From contig JADLZK010009398.1 in the NCBI GenBank assembly GCA_015847255.1, positions 62,001 through 126,000 on the forward strand: 64,000 nt of DNA. Direction: 5' to 3'. Of this stretch, positions 32,231 through 42,893 are shown one piece after another. Origin of the DNA: Hyparrhenia diplandra. Its lineage: Eukaryota; Streptophyta; Magnoliopsida; Poales; Poaceae. Position 1 is the stretch's first letter; each line of letters begins with the position of its first letter. A model generated the notes under the pieces. That model made no database searches. It was not told the origin of the DNA and worked only from the letters and a program-made list of their open reading frames with translations. The translations under genes and the position numbers were made by a program.

Positions 32231-33297
32231 TGTGACATTTGATGAATCTAATGGCTCTCAAGTAGAGCAAGTTGATCAAAGTGTTGTAGGAAAGGAGGAT
32301 CCACCTTGTGAGGCTATCAAGCAATTGGCCATCGGCGATATTAGGCCACAAGAAGATGAAGCCACAGAACAAGAGGATCACTAGGATGCTCTTCGCACCA
32401 ACTTCCGACGACGTATTTCGATGACGGGGTGGTGTAGCACACCCCTGCTGGAAACCAGCCGAGCGGCAATGCGACACCTAGGAGCGGCAGTGCCGCTCCC
32501 TCCACCTCAGCAACACCACCTCCAACTCCTACATCACCAGTTAGAGCACTTGATCTTGCTCCTATACTTGAAGCTGAGGATGACTATCAAGAAGATGTTG
32601 AAGATGATGGTGTTGATCACCCATGACTACGACAAACCATTCATCGGGATCATCCCATTGAAAACATTCTTGGGAGTCTTCGAAAGGGAGTAACCACTCA
32701 TTCACATTTAGCTACATTTTGTGAGCATTACTCTTTTGTCTTTTCTTTGGAACCTTCCAAGGTAGAAGACGCTCTCAAGGATGCCGATTGGGTGTTGGCC
32801 ATGCAAGAAGAACTCAACAACTTTGAAAGAAATTAAGTTTGGGATTTGGTGGAAAGACCCAAGACAAACATCATCGGCACCAAGTGGGTCTTCCGCAACA
32901 AGCAAGATGAGAATGGTTTGGTTACAAGAAACAAGGCAAGATTGGTGGCTCAAGGGTTCACTCAAGTAGAGGGCTTGACTTTGACGAAACGTATGTACCG
33001 GTGGCAAGACTAGAAGCAATTAGCATTCTTCTAGCCTTCGCTGCCCATCATGACTTCAAACTATATCAAATTGACGTCAAAAGTGCATTCCTCAATGGTC
33101 CTTTACAAGAGAAAGTCTACGTTGAGCAACCACCGGGTTTTGAAGACCCTAAGTATGCTAACCATGTCTACAAACTCCGAAAGGCGCTCTATGGGCTTAA
33201 GCAAGCACCAAGAGCATGGTATGAATGCCTTAAGGAATTCTTGCTTAAACAAGGTTTTGTCATAGGAAAGGCCGATCCTACTCTTTTACACACCTAG
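32231..33297 (+). pseudogene. Reverse transcriptase N-terminal part of SIRE-type element 1, truncated
   Basis: After a spacer (32231-32750), RT pieces show WVLAMQEELNNFERN, GTKWVFRNKQDENG, LEAISILLAFAAHHDFKLYQ with IDVKSAFLNGPL, and ALYGLKQAPRAWYECLKEFL. The sequence ends shortly after ADPTL, before the YVDD active-site motif. Everything downstream has been lost. Confidence 0.78.
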
Positions 33298-33750
33298 GGA
33301 GGTCCGTTTGGTATCCCAAAACTGCTTAGCAATAGTCGGAGTGCCTGTTGTAGGACCCCATGGAGTGTACAGGTGGAGTGTACAGGTGTGGTTCCTCGGG
33401 GGAATAAATTAGACTGTCGGCACCATTGAACTCGATCCAATCCGGTACCGACTTCCCGAAAGAATTTTCAGGGTGGGTTTAGAGCCCAGAATCCCTCCCC
33501 AAATTCCACTATGCAAAAGGAAAATTTTTCATCACATCAAAATGCCGGCACATGTATCGAGTACGAAATGTAGGTAAAAAAATAAACTAATTAAACAGCT
33601 TTAGATGTACATTACGAGACGATTCTTTTGAGCCTAGTTACGCCATGGTACGATAATATTTACCACTAACAAACAAAAACGTGCTACGATTGTACGATGT
33701 GACATCCATGTCCCATCCATCCAAAATTTTGGGTGCTAAAGAGGAAAAAA
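33298..33750. mobile_element. MITE sequence replacing the lost 3' end of SIRE element 1
   Basis: It starts GGTCCGTTTGGTATCCC, a MITE-like terminus. From about 33500 it carries a reversed, degraded copy of the MITE family at 26117-26353 (GAGACGATTCTTTTGAGCC, then CCATGGTACGATAATATTTA). No gene is seen. Confidence 0.45.
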
Positions 33751-33751
33751 A

Positions 33752-34144
33752 AATGCTGCAGCGGCACACCGAGTCCAGGGTATTTGCCATTTGTGTGGCC
33801 TTTGTCCCGACCCCAGAACGCCATGGGCCCAAAGATGCAAGTGAGCGATGTGAGAGAGGCGGCAGCATGCAGTGCGGGCCCTACTATTTCAAATGACTAA
33901 AAAGTATTATAACTCAAAAACTAAAAGCCAATTTAACTTCTGATTACACCATTAAATTCGTTACATTAAATCCTTCAAAACAAGATCTTACATAGATATA
34001 TTTAGATAAAATTATAAATAGGCCCCACTAATGATTGTTGGTATAGAGTAGAGATATAAAGGATGGATGAGTGCGGAAGAAACTGCTGTAAAGGAAGGAA
34101 TCTTGATGATTATGATACATAGAGGAACATGAGTGTGGATAGTC
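33752..34144. mobile_element. Tourist/Harbinger-like MITE, copy A (left end unclear)
   Basis: It shares GCTGCAGCGGCAC, TTCAAAACTAGATCTTACA-type sequence, GATATATTTAGATAAAATTATA and the end GAGTGTGGATAGTC with copies near 45140-45848 and at 45852-46344. TTA follows the right end. Confidence 0.6.
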
Positions 34145-34985
34145 TTAGGTAAGAAGAACCATTCCTTCCGAACATGGGTATGGACTGTTCGACCCATACG
34201 TGAGGTACCGTATCATTTTAACCGCACATTTCTTTCTTTTTACAAAAGGAAGATGTATTAAGCATAAGCACATTACATCAATACCAATTACAGATTGGAC
34301 CTCAAACAAACAACAAATTACAAAAGGCAAGAGCCATCGCCCAGGAACACCAAGCGAATCGATTCCGTTGAAAGGGTATCGGTCGTCACCTTGACAGAGG
34401 GAGAGGAAGAATAGATCCGCCATCGCCAGCCCAAAGACCAGCGACCAGGAGAAGGATTCCACCGCCGCCAGAGAACCCAGTAATGAGGACAAGCCGCACA
34501 CCCGCAAGGACGTTGGAAGCACCAACCCTTTCACAGGCAAAAGTGAAGCTCATGTACCCGATGACCGCACCAATATCTAGCAACCGCCACCAAAGAACGA
34601 AGGAGCTCTTTATTCCCTTGCATGGCAGATCCTAGACCACCACGCGGAGGCCAAGATTAACGCCGAATCACGCCGCCGCCGCCGCCTCTGAGGAGCAAAA
34701 GCTCACTCCCACACTAATACCGAAAGGTCTACAACGAGGATAACTCGCCTCAAGATTGCCGTAAATTTCACCGCGGACGCCGCCGCCATCGCAAGGATGC
34801 TCGGAGGGAGGCCTAACCCCTAGACGATGCCGACGCCAATGTCGGGACATAGAAGCTCAAGACCTAGATTACAGACTATACACCGCCCACCCACCACAAA
34901 GAAAGATGTTAACTCCAAGACGACTATTCCTCTATTGGTGTGAATTCAACTACATAAAACTTTTCTTATGATCGTGGCATAGGAG
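34145..34985. other. Intergenic stretch without a recognised gene
   Basis: Low-conservation reading frames occur on both strands. A T-rich run (34231-34245) followed by a spliced-mRNA-like tail is compatible with an old reverse-strand retrotransposed sequence, but nothing identifiable is present. Confidence 0.4.
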
Positions 34986-36046
34986 TATACAATACCGCAC
35001 ACAGGGTCTATACCGAGCGCCACATACTTTACCAAGAGCCTATTGTCGCGCGCTCGCTAAATACTCATTTTACCGAGGGTCTCTCTCGGTGACGAAAGCT
35101 CTCGGTAGAGATACCTTTTCTTCGAGGCGTGCCCCCTCGGCAACCAAGGGCTCCTCGGTAGCGAGGTTCTTTACCGAGAGCCACCCGCAAAACACCATAC
35201 TTTCGGTAAAGTTAACGTTTTTAAGGCCGGATAACGACGCAACGGGACCTCGGTCGTGGAACTCTATCGAGAGTCCACGTTAGGCGCCGGTAGATTATGG
35301 TCACTTTACCGAGGGTCTTCCTTAAGGCCCTCGGTAGAGGATCTTTTGCTTGGATTTTGGCGCCCAAATTTTTGTGTGTGCTTCCTACAATGCCTCATAG
35401 TTCATGTCCAAATTTGAGATTTTTAAAAACTTTTTACTATATATATGAATTTTATTTCTTTTAATTGAATTTTGTTTTATAAGTTAAATTTGAACCGCAA
35501 GCCATTCGAATAAAGGGAAACATGAACGGAAAAATGATACTCCTATTTGTGAGTGCAATGTGAGGCCTCATCCGTGGATGGACCCAAAAAATTTGTACAT
35601 CTTGTTCACGGAACATGACTAATTACTTGCGGGTTAATCGTTTTTAAATTATATAAAATGCAAATGAAGTCTAAAAAAATCGTGAAACTTGTTGAGTTGT
35701 GGTCAAGTTGTCGAAAAAAATCATGAAATTCGAATCTAAGTCGTAAAATGCAAACAAACAAGACCAACAAAGGGCGGCAAAAATCTCTACCGAGGGCTCC
35801 GGAGAATGGCCCTCGGTTTAACACCATCATATTCTACCGAGCGCCTCCTATTAGGCTATCGGTAAATAACTTATACCGGAGGTCTTGTAGTATGGCCCTC
35901 GGTGAAGATTAATAAATTTAAACGCATACCAAAATTTGAACAAAAATTTGATTCGAAAAAAAAAAAAAAATTCTTCCGAAGCGCTTGTACGACGGTCCTC
36001 GGTAAAGGCCCTATCCGTATGACTTTTTTGTTTCCACCCACTCACT

Positions 36047-36050
<4 letters not shown>

Positions 36051-36089
<39 letters not shown>
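36051..36089. repeat. CT dinucleotide repeat
   Basis: A nearly uninterrupted (CT)n run lies just upstream of the GC-rich exon-like segment. It may be part of a 5' leader. Confidence 0.85.
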
Positions 36090-36091
<2 letters not shown>

Positions 36092-36094
36092 GCT

Positions 36095-36471
36095 TGATCT
36101 CTCTCGCCCCCCGTGCCCAACGCCGCCACCGCACGCTTTTCGCCGCCCTACTCCCGCCCCGCTCCCGCTCCCGGCCCGGCGCCATCCGTCCGGGCGCGCC
36201 TGGGGCCCCTCCGCATGCCCCCCTCACCCACACCTTCCCGACCCTGCCGCCGCCGCCCTCGCGGCAGTCCGTCCCAGGCCCGCCCTTAGACGCCGAAGAA
36301 GGGGAGGAGAAGGAAGAGGAGGAAAAGGAGGAGGGAAAGGAGGAGGAAGAGAAGGTGGGGAAGGAGGAGGAAGAGGAAGAGAAGGTGGGAAATGAGGAGG
36401 AAGAGATCGACGCCCGCTACCCTATCTCCGACGTCACCCCCCCCCGGCAAGCCGCACCGGTTCTCGACAAG
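36095..36471 (+). other. Exon-like acidic segment inside the CACTA-like element
   Basis: This GC-rich open frame has a proline-rich part (HTFPTLPPPPSRQSV) followed by glutamate-rich repeats (EEEEKVGKEEEEEEKVG) and RYPISDVTPPRQAAPVLDK. It ends at AAG|GTAACC, a plausible splice donor. It could be a captured host exon or part of a CACTA gene. I do not recognise it. Low-complexity composition weakens any homology claim. Confidence 0.3.
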
Positions 36472-37725
36472 GTAACCCTAGCCTCCTCTTGTGTTCATGC
36501 TTTGCGCAATAGTAGTAGATTAGTTGTAGTGTGGTGGTGTGGTGGTATTAGTAGTAGGAGCAAGAGGAGGCAGCAACTGATTGTGATTTCAATGAATAAG
36601 CAAGTGTGGATGTTTACATGATTGTGATTTGAATGAATATGCAAGTGTGGATGTCGGCCATCGTGTCAAACGAGCTTTTTGCAGGTTTTGGAAACCTCAC
36701 CGTGAAGGGTAGGTTATGCTGAAATTTTAAACCGAGACCTATTTCTTTTCTCACGGAGAAGAGCCCGTCCGAGCCGGAGTACCTCGGTAACCCGATCGTC
36801 TTCCTCGGTGTTGTGGGTCCGCCTCGCACCACATCGCCTTGCCACTACACCGACCCACCATGACCCCCGCTTAGCTCTTGACTCCACCAACACCCTAGGT
36901 ATAATAACCCCTCCTCCCTGGTTCATGGTCTATCATCGTGTAACCAAGTTAGGCATCTCCCGTTTGAAATAGATATGGTTGGAGGCGGCTACGTTTTCGC
37001 GCCAACAGAAAACCCAAGGTGAAAGCGGCTAAGCGGAGCTCACGGACTACCTCCAGACCTCGGGGGCCGCTTTGCCACCTACGATACTAGCGGCGTTTGC
37101 TCCGCCTCAAGCTACTCCCCGTGAGTATGAAGTTGCTTTAAGCTTCTACTTTACTTGTGGATATGGATCACGTCTAACACATGCAACATCTTGTCCTTTC
37201 TAAAGCCGGTTTGGTGGGATCGAACCATGCGCCGCCGCTGGTGATGATGATCAAGGGTCTCCTTCGCCGGCCTTTCAGCAACAGCCCCCCTCTTTGATGA
37301 GCTTGTGGTGGACGTGTGGTAACTTTTATGGATTTTTTGTGATTTTTCATAAGTTCTAGACTTGTAGTACTAGATGAAGGCCTTCTAGACTTGATGACTT
37401 GTAGTGTTGTGATGGATATTGGATGATTTAATATATGTTTGGATATTGGATGTAATATATATGTGACAAATGAGCTGTATGGTTGCACGAATGTGATATA
37501 TATGTGAGAAATGATTTATATATATGTTTTTGTCAGGTGGAATGCAAAATCAAAAATAATAAAAAAAATATGGTCAGTTTGCCGAGCCGCACTCGACAAA
37601 GCGGTCCTTTATCGGCGCATGTGCACATGAATTGGTAAACCGGAAAATTATGCTTCGCTCGGGAAGCATTAATTTTCAGGCTTTACCGAGCGTATCGACA
37701 CACGCTTCGGTAAAAAGGGGCTCGT

Positions 37726-37783
37726 AACCTTATGGTCAATTCACCAAGAGCGCTTTGGCCCTCGGTGAATTGACCATAAGGTT
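37726..37783. repeat. Perfect 20-bp inverted repeat with 18-bp loop
   Basis: The arms 37726-37745 (AACCTTATGGTCAATTCACC) and 37764-37783 are exact complements. The hairpin lies at the edge of the CACTA-like segment. Confidence 0.88.
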
Positions 37784-37800
37784 GCCGAGCCTTGCCTGAA

Positions 37801-38191
37801 GAGCAAATAGCTGATTTATTTTACACACAGTTGCATTGCACATTTGATCGGATGCTATTCAAGAATTAAAGTTTAAACACTATGAGTAATCTAAGAAGCA
37901 GTGAAACAAATTTGTGTGCATTGAGAGAGATTGTTTCACTTAATTGAAAATTTGTCAAGGCAGTGAAACTGTGACATGAAACTCTCATAGCGACTGACCT
38001 TATTACAAGTAGTTCATCGGGCAAGCAATTGGCGTTATTAATAAATAACTAAGCAATTAAATTGCAACCACACCACGATCGTTTTAAGCACAAAACCGAT
38101 AAACCGCCACCGTACGTAGTGAATAAAATAGGTAGCATCACCATGGCTCCCACCACAGTAGTAAAAGTGTGATGAAATAATCCACGTGAAT
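37801..38191. other. Intergenic stretch downstream of the LCAT-like gene
   Basis: AT-rich DNA with no gene. The 3' untranslated region of the minus-strand LCAT-like gene should lie within it. Confidence 0.5.
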
Positions 38192-39580
38192 CTAGTCCTG
38201 ATTGACCTGAACAATTTCTTGAATGATCCTGTCGAGGGCAAAATCATCCGTGACAATCGTGGAATGCTGGGTCTTACTGATCTTGATGGATTTGAAGTGC
38301 TCCCTCTGTCCTGGCTGCCGACGCATCTCTTTCTCAAATGCCAAGACGCTCATCAAACTGAGCTTGCCATCTCCATCGCCGTACGCAGCTGCTTCCGGAG
38401 ACGCATCGAAGTCGTCGTCCCAGAAGGCCAGCTGCAGCGGCGTCCTGTTGCCGACTCCGTTGATGTACGTCATGGGCACCATCGGCGCCAGGAAGTTGTT
38501 CATCTTCGGGACGGCTCGTCTCCTGAAGGGCTCGCCGCCCTCGCCGAAGCCGACGTCGGCGAGGAAACGTTCCATGTCGCGCGCGATGTAGTTCCTCTCC
38601 CTGGTGACCACGACCGGCTCGCTCCCAAACAGTGCCGGCGACGGGAAGTCCACGATGGCGCTCTCGAAGCTCCTCCACAGGGCTCTCATGGACAGCGCTG
38701 TCGTCGTTGGCACGGGGAGTTTGTCCGTTCCGGAAGCGATGTTGCTCAGCGGCTCCACGAAGCCGTAGGGGAGCGTCGGCGCCACCAGGATGAGGTGCTC
38801 GATGTACTCGTTTCGCCACGCCAGCGGAGCGTGCCGGACGAACTCGAGCGCCACCATTCCGCCGAAGCTGTGCCCCAAGATGACGGCTTTCTTGTGTTTC
38901 CTCGCGGTCGCGGTCTCGACGAGCTCCGTGAACTCGCTGAAGTAGCGGGAGTACGCCTCGGATGTCTGGCCGGGGGATGGTGGTGCGTAGCGGAAATCGT
39001 ACGCGGCTCCGAACATGGTGTCTCCGTCACGGTATCCCATCTTTTCCAGTGCAGATTTGAGCTTTCCGAGGCACAGCTGTCTGTAGATCGAGAAAGGAAA
39101 TTAGAGATTAGCTAGTATATACATATTGATACCTCTGCAGATTCCAAGGATGTCAACTCACGGCTTAAGAGTGTTCTTGTAGCTGAAGGCTCTTGTGGAG
39201 CCGAAGTTGGGCAGTCGAGTCTCGACGCCGGGGAGGTTCCGGTAGTCGTTGATGGCAGGGTCGTAGACGAGGCTCATCTGCTCCATGAAGCAATCCGCGT
39301 AGTCATGGGCCGTCAGGTCGGAAACGTTGTGCCACAGCTTGAACCATCCCTTCCCCTTCATTGCGCCGCACCGTGGCTCTGATGGCTGGTACTCCTCGGT
39401 GAGGCGTGCCTCCAGGTCGCTGCAGGCCATCCCTGGCAGCAGAATGAGCGGGCGGAGCTCGCCGCCGACGCCGCCATTGGATAGGCGTGGCCTGCCGAGC
39501 GAGAGGTAATCGCGGAGCGCCGGTGGGAGCAGAAGCACAAGGAGAAGCAGAGGCACTACGAGAGGAGTAGGCAAGGCCAT
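38192..39580 (-). CDS. Lecithin:cholesterol acyltransferase-like protein, two exons
   Basis: The coding sequence is complement(join(38192..39080, 39162..39580)), 435 residues, the normal length for plant LCAT-like proteins. Exon 1 ends CC|GTGAGT and exon 2 follows CTACAG. The 81-bp intron joins in frame. The start ATG (39580, context CTCCATGG) gives MALPTPLVVPLLLLVLLLPP, a signal peptide or membrane anchor. An upstream in-frame ATG lacks such support. Next come LILLPGMACSDLEARLT (oxyanion and LxPG region), the lid-like PRCGAMKGKGWFKLW, the nucleophile serine in GHSFGG (about residue 211), aspartate in YGDGDGKLSLMS (about 377) and histidine in QHSTIVTDD (about 412). Such enzymes transfer or release acyl chains of phospholipids or sterols at endomembranes. 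The exact substrate cannot be told. No disabling change is seen, and this is the only intact host gene in the window. Confidence 0.9.
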
Positions 39581-39869
39581 GGAGTCTCTTGTTTGCCTGG
39601 AGATCGCTAACTCGTGCATGTACAGCAGTTCACAGAAGGGATATATGATTACGATCGAGCACCTACCAAATCCATATCCAGACAAAATTAAGACGTTTTT
39701 AAATATGCCAGCTGTCACTATCATCCCTTGCACCATGTGCTGCCACGTTGGAGTCTTGACTTGTCTGGACGCCATGTGCTGCCCCGCCTGGCATGCAGTT
39801 GCATAGGGGTACTTATGGCAGTATCACTTCCCTTCGGATGAACGCTCGGTGATCGCTCAGTGGTGTAGC
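39581..39869 (-). promoter_or_regulatory. Proximal promoter region of the LCAT-like gene
   Basis: About 290 bp lie between the start codon and a MITE. A weak TATA-like CATATATCCC on the minus strand at about 39639-39648 would put transcription start shortly before the ATG. No other element could be assigned. Confidence 0.35.
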
Positions 39870-39872
39870 TTA

Positions 39873-40069
39873 GGGGTTGTTTGGTTCCCGCCGCATATTG
39901 CCATGCCTAAAGTTAGGTGGCCACAGACAAAATTGCTTTTAGCACGTTTTCGCCACAATTTTTACATGCACCGTTCCGTGGTGAATTATGGAGGACAAAA
40001 TGCTCGCCACAAAGTGTGGCGAGAGCGTGGTGGCGGTGGCAGAGCTGCCGCTGCCAACCAAACAACCCC
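39873..40069. mobile_element. Tourist-like MITE, 197 bp, upstream of the LCAT-like gene
   Basis: The inverted termini are GGGGTTGTTTGGTT and AACCAAACAACCCC, with TTA duplications (39870-39872 and 40070-40072), the Harbinger/Tourist target. It is non-coding. Confidence 0.85.
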
Positions 40070-40404
40070 TTAGTTTCCTCATATAAAATGTAATCCTAGA
40101 AGTTGAATTGTGCTCAACCCCTTTGTAAACTTTGCTACTCATGTAACTGAGCTGTAGTGCTTTCATGTCATTGTTCCTTTTGTTTTCTGTCACAGAAACA
40201 TTTTATTTGTTCTGCTCTCAGTTAGTTGTGCTTCAATTTCTATATATGTTCCCGATACAATCTTCACTATCAGACCTAGGGTTTTCCCTGACGCTTGGAA
40301 TGTAAAAAAAAAAAAAAACCGTGGGCAGCCATGAGGGATTTGACGACAGGAATAGTGCAACCGTCAGAAAATCATTCCTCACGGCAGCACCTGATGAACG
40401 AAGG
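40070..40404. other. Intergenic stretch
   Basis: No gene or known repeat was recognised. It contains a poly-A run (40303-40318). Confidence 0.5.
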
Positions 40405-40644
40405 TTGTGTTTAGTACCTAGAAATTTCACTTTAGTAATAAATTTGACACGGTAACACATTTTATTTATCTGTGGTAAATATTGTTTTACCATAGCCTAA
40501 CTAGGCTCAAAAGATTCAAAAGTGCATCCAAATTGTCCAATTAGATATTTTGTTTACCTATATTTCATTCTCCATACATGCGTCTAAAGTTTCGATGTGA
40601 TGGGAAATTAAAACGAATGGAAAGCTGAGGGAACTAAAACACGG
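40405..40644. mobile_element. Degraded MITE related to 26117-26353
   Basis: The inverted ends are GTTGTGTTTAGT and ACTAAAACACGG. The interior words (GTAAATATTGTTTTACCATA, ATATTTCATTCTCCATACAT) match the family in the same order. Confidence 0.5.
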
Positions 40645-40929
40645 CTGTACAATGACCCGTGAAAATGTGTTGTTCCTGTCAACTAAACCGATAGGAATTA
40701 CCATCAATTTGACAAGCTTGTGTTCATGTAGTATGGCAAGCTTGTGTTCATTTTGTTTAATTCGACAACACATCTTTCTAATTTTTTGCAACATGTGTGT
40801 TACACGCACAGTTTGGAACAACACGAGTTATACGTGTGTTTGAGGCAGCCCAAAATTAGAATTTAGGTTAATGATTATTTTAGAAAAACACAACTATATG
40901 GCTGAGTCTAGCTTTCAACACACCTATTT

Positions 40930-41941
40930 CCTCAGGGATGGTATTAGAAGTCGTTTTTGGACAATGTTTGGGTCAAACATCGGGAATATAAATCATCAAT
41001 AACTTTTAAATTGTTGAGTTTGTAAATATAAAAATTATATGAGTAGATTTGTCTTAAAGATACTTTGATAAAAGTATACATATATCACATCTCCATAAAT
41101 ATTTTTATCTATACTACTAATAAAGAGAGAAAATTTCTTGTCCACCCTTTTTAGGTTCGCTTAGCCTTTTCGCCCCGCCCGGCCGCAAATACGAAGTTTG
41201 TTACGGGGCGATGCCGTGGCGCCGGCCCTCCATCCGTCCGGGGTGGTAAAAACGTAAAGAAATAGGAGTTATTAATTCTTTATCCGCTTGGACATGGGAC
41301 TTGTAGCATCGGACGACTCCTCGGACTTTATAGCTAGGCACGGGCCATCTCCCCTCCCTTGCTAATCTGCCCGGATGTGAAGACTAGGAAGGAGTAAAAT
41401 TCAAATACAAACTCTTTTCTCGGGTCCGGATGTAAGAGCGTAAGACATGATATGGGCTTGGTTAATTTGCGAAAAGTTTCATGTTCACTTTGCAAAAATA
41501 TTTTTCTTTTATCTTTTTCTTTTATTGTATTTTTAAAAATGAAACGTTAATTTTGGAAAGTAAAAAATATGTCAAACTGTTGGAGATGAGCTATTTTTTT
41601 TACTTGGCATATACTTTTTATGGTTAACAAAACACAAGATTTGCCGAAAGTAAAAATTTGGCAAACTCTTAGAGATGGTCTAACAGTGCAATCCTCGCGG
41701 ACTGTTACTCAATATATGTGCTAATACAAATTAAAATAAATCATGTCTAGAAGCAATGGCGCTGGCGTAATTTGATTCCCATGTATCAGTTTCCATTGCA
41801 ATTACAACAAAAAAATATCACAAATTTTTAAACGCTAGTAGCAACGCACGGGCATATTCCCTAGTAATAATAAAAGGTTAAAGTTGTGTTTTGGAGACCG
41901 TGGTTTGTACTAAACGACTTCTAATAACATCCCGGAGTGAG
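40930..41941. mobile_element. Stowaway-like MITE, second copy, interrupted by a Helitron
   Basis: The left part (to 41107) and right part (from 41865) match the copy at 23464-24658. The join at ATATTTTTA^TAATAA corresponds to uninterrupted ATATTTTTATAATAA near 24582-24596. Confidence 0.6.
41108..41864 (+). mobile_element. Non-autonomous Helitron, 757 bp
   Basis: The 5' end TCTATACTACTAATAAAG follows a host A. The 3' end is GTAGCAACGCACGGGCATAT followed by TCCCTAG and a host T. CTAG 3' ends after a short GC-rich hairpin sequence, and A/T target sites without duplication, define Helitrons. A related MITE without the insert gives the empty site. No gene content was recognised. Confidence 0.85.
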
Positions 41942-42543
41942 TACATCAATACAAGATCATTAAATGTCATTGATGATGACAAATAGATAGCTATATTTTA
42001 ATCGGATAAGATAGATCTGTATGACGGATACAGTTGAAGTAATTGCGCCTTGCATTCTTTATTGAATTTCAATAGAAAAAGATCAGTCATTCTATAAATA
42101 TAAAGGGCATGTCCATTTTTTAATAATGGACAAAGTTTCCGTCTCAACCATAGTGATAGTCACATAAAAACAACAACGCCAGAAGGTTTACATGCCAAGG
42201 GAAAAGAAACAAAGTTCAGGGATGGCCTGCAGCGACCTGGAGAAATTGGAGATTCAACGGTCATTTGAGAGCTTGTATCTTGATGATAAGAATGTTAATG
42301 TTATGGCTTATCACCTGTGCTCTGTGTACTGCATTTAACTGTAGCCTCCTCTTCCTTAATTTCATCTTCCTCACTCTCAGCAGGTACTCATTGATGGTAA
42401 TTTTGACACATTTTTAAACCATGAATGTATCAGCAACACGACTCAAAATAAAAGTAAATAAGCATTGCATGAGCATATTTAGGGTTTGGGTGAGAGACCG
42501 GTTATATATGATGCGAGGGAGCTAGGGGCAAGGGGCATAAGGT
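41942..42543. other. Intergenic stretch
   Basis: AT-rich DNA with no coding sequence or repeat that I can name. Confidence 0.4.
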
Positions 42544-42690
42544 GTTGACGGTAGTTAACAACCATTATATACCATCAACATAACCTGCATATGCTCATAA
42601 TTCAATCACCAAACATAGGTATAGGGGTTTAAACTAATTAATTCCATAAGTTTTGGTGTTCCATTTGTTTTCCAGGATAAATAATTTTTA
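42544..42690 (+). repeat. Remnant of an Athila-like LTR start, opposite orientation
   Basis: TGTTGACGGTAGTTAACAAC, then an ATACCATCAACA-like stretch, TAGGGGTTTAAAC and CCATAAGTTTTGGTGTT, parallel the first 110 or so bases of the minus-strand Athila LTR (starting at 21298 and reading leftwards). Only the LTR start remains. Confidence 0.45.
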
Positions 42691-42893
42691 CATGGTACAA
42701 TGATGTCTCAAATGATGAAATGGAGTGCACCATTACGAGGGAGGTCGTCGAGACGATCGAAATGAGCATATTGTTTGTTATATTTGGAGCCCGGAATAGA
42801 AAGATAAGAGCATCCCCAACAGTTTACCAAATTTTACTTGGTAAATCTTGAGTTTTAACAACTTCTAAAAAAAGATATACCATGTAAAAAAAA

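Larger units (their letters stand above)
26696..33297 (+). mobile_element. SIRE-type copia retrotransposon 1, 3'-truncated
   Basis: It consists of the 5' LTR (26696-27985), a tRNA-Met-type primer-binding site, gag, protease, integrase and the first part of RT, all on the plus strand and all broken. RNase H and the 3' LTR are absent. The sequence stops in RT near 33297 and MITE sequence follows. The long gag with a single zinc knuckle and the LTR type point to the SIRE/Maximus lineage. Confidence 0.85.
34990..37800. mobile_element. CACTA-like (En/Spm) transposon segment
   Basis: Dense short words of the type ACCGAG/CTCGGT and GCCGAG occur in both orientations near both edges (35020-35350, 35780-36010 and 37570-37800), as in the subterminal regions of grass CACTA elements. 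No complete CACTA terminus with a 3-bp duplication could be assigned, and no transposase motif is seen. The centre (36090-37160) is GC-rich with exon-like pieces. Confidence 0.5.

Noticed and set aside
35902..36621. 239-codon plus-strand frame including a leucine/serine repeat
   Set aside because: The first half is translated poly-A and CT dinucleotide repeat. Only the part after 36095 is kept, as a low-confidence exon-like segment.
38186..39115. 309-codon plus-strand frame overlapping the LCAT-like gene
   Set aside because: It is the antisense shadow of the GC-rich LCAT exon 2. The minus strand has catalytic motifs and splice sites.
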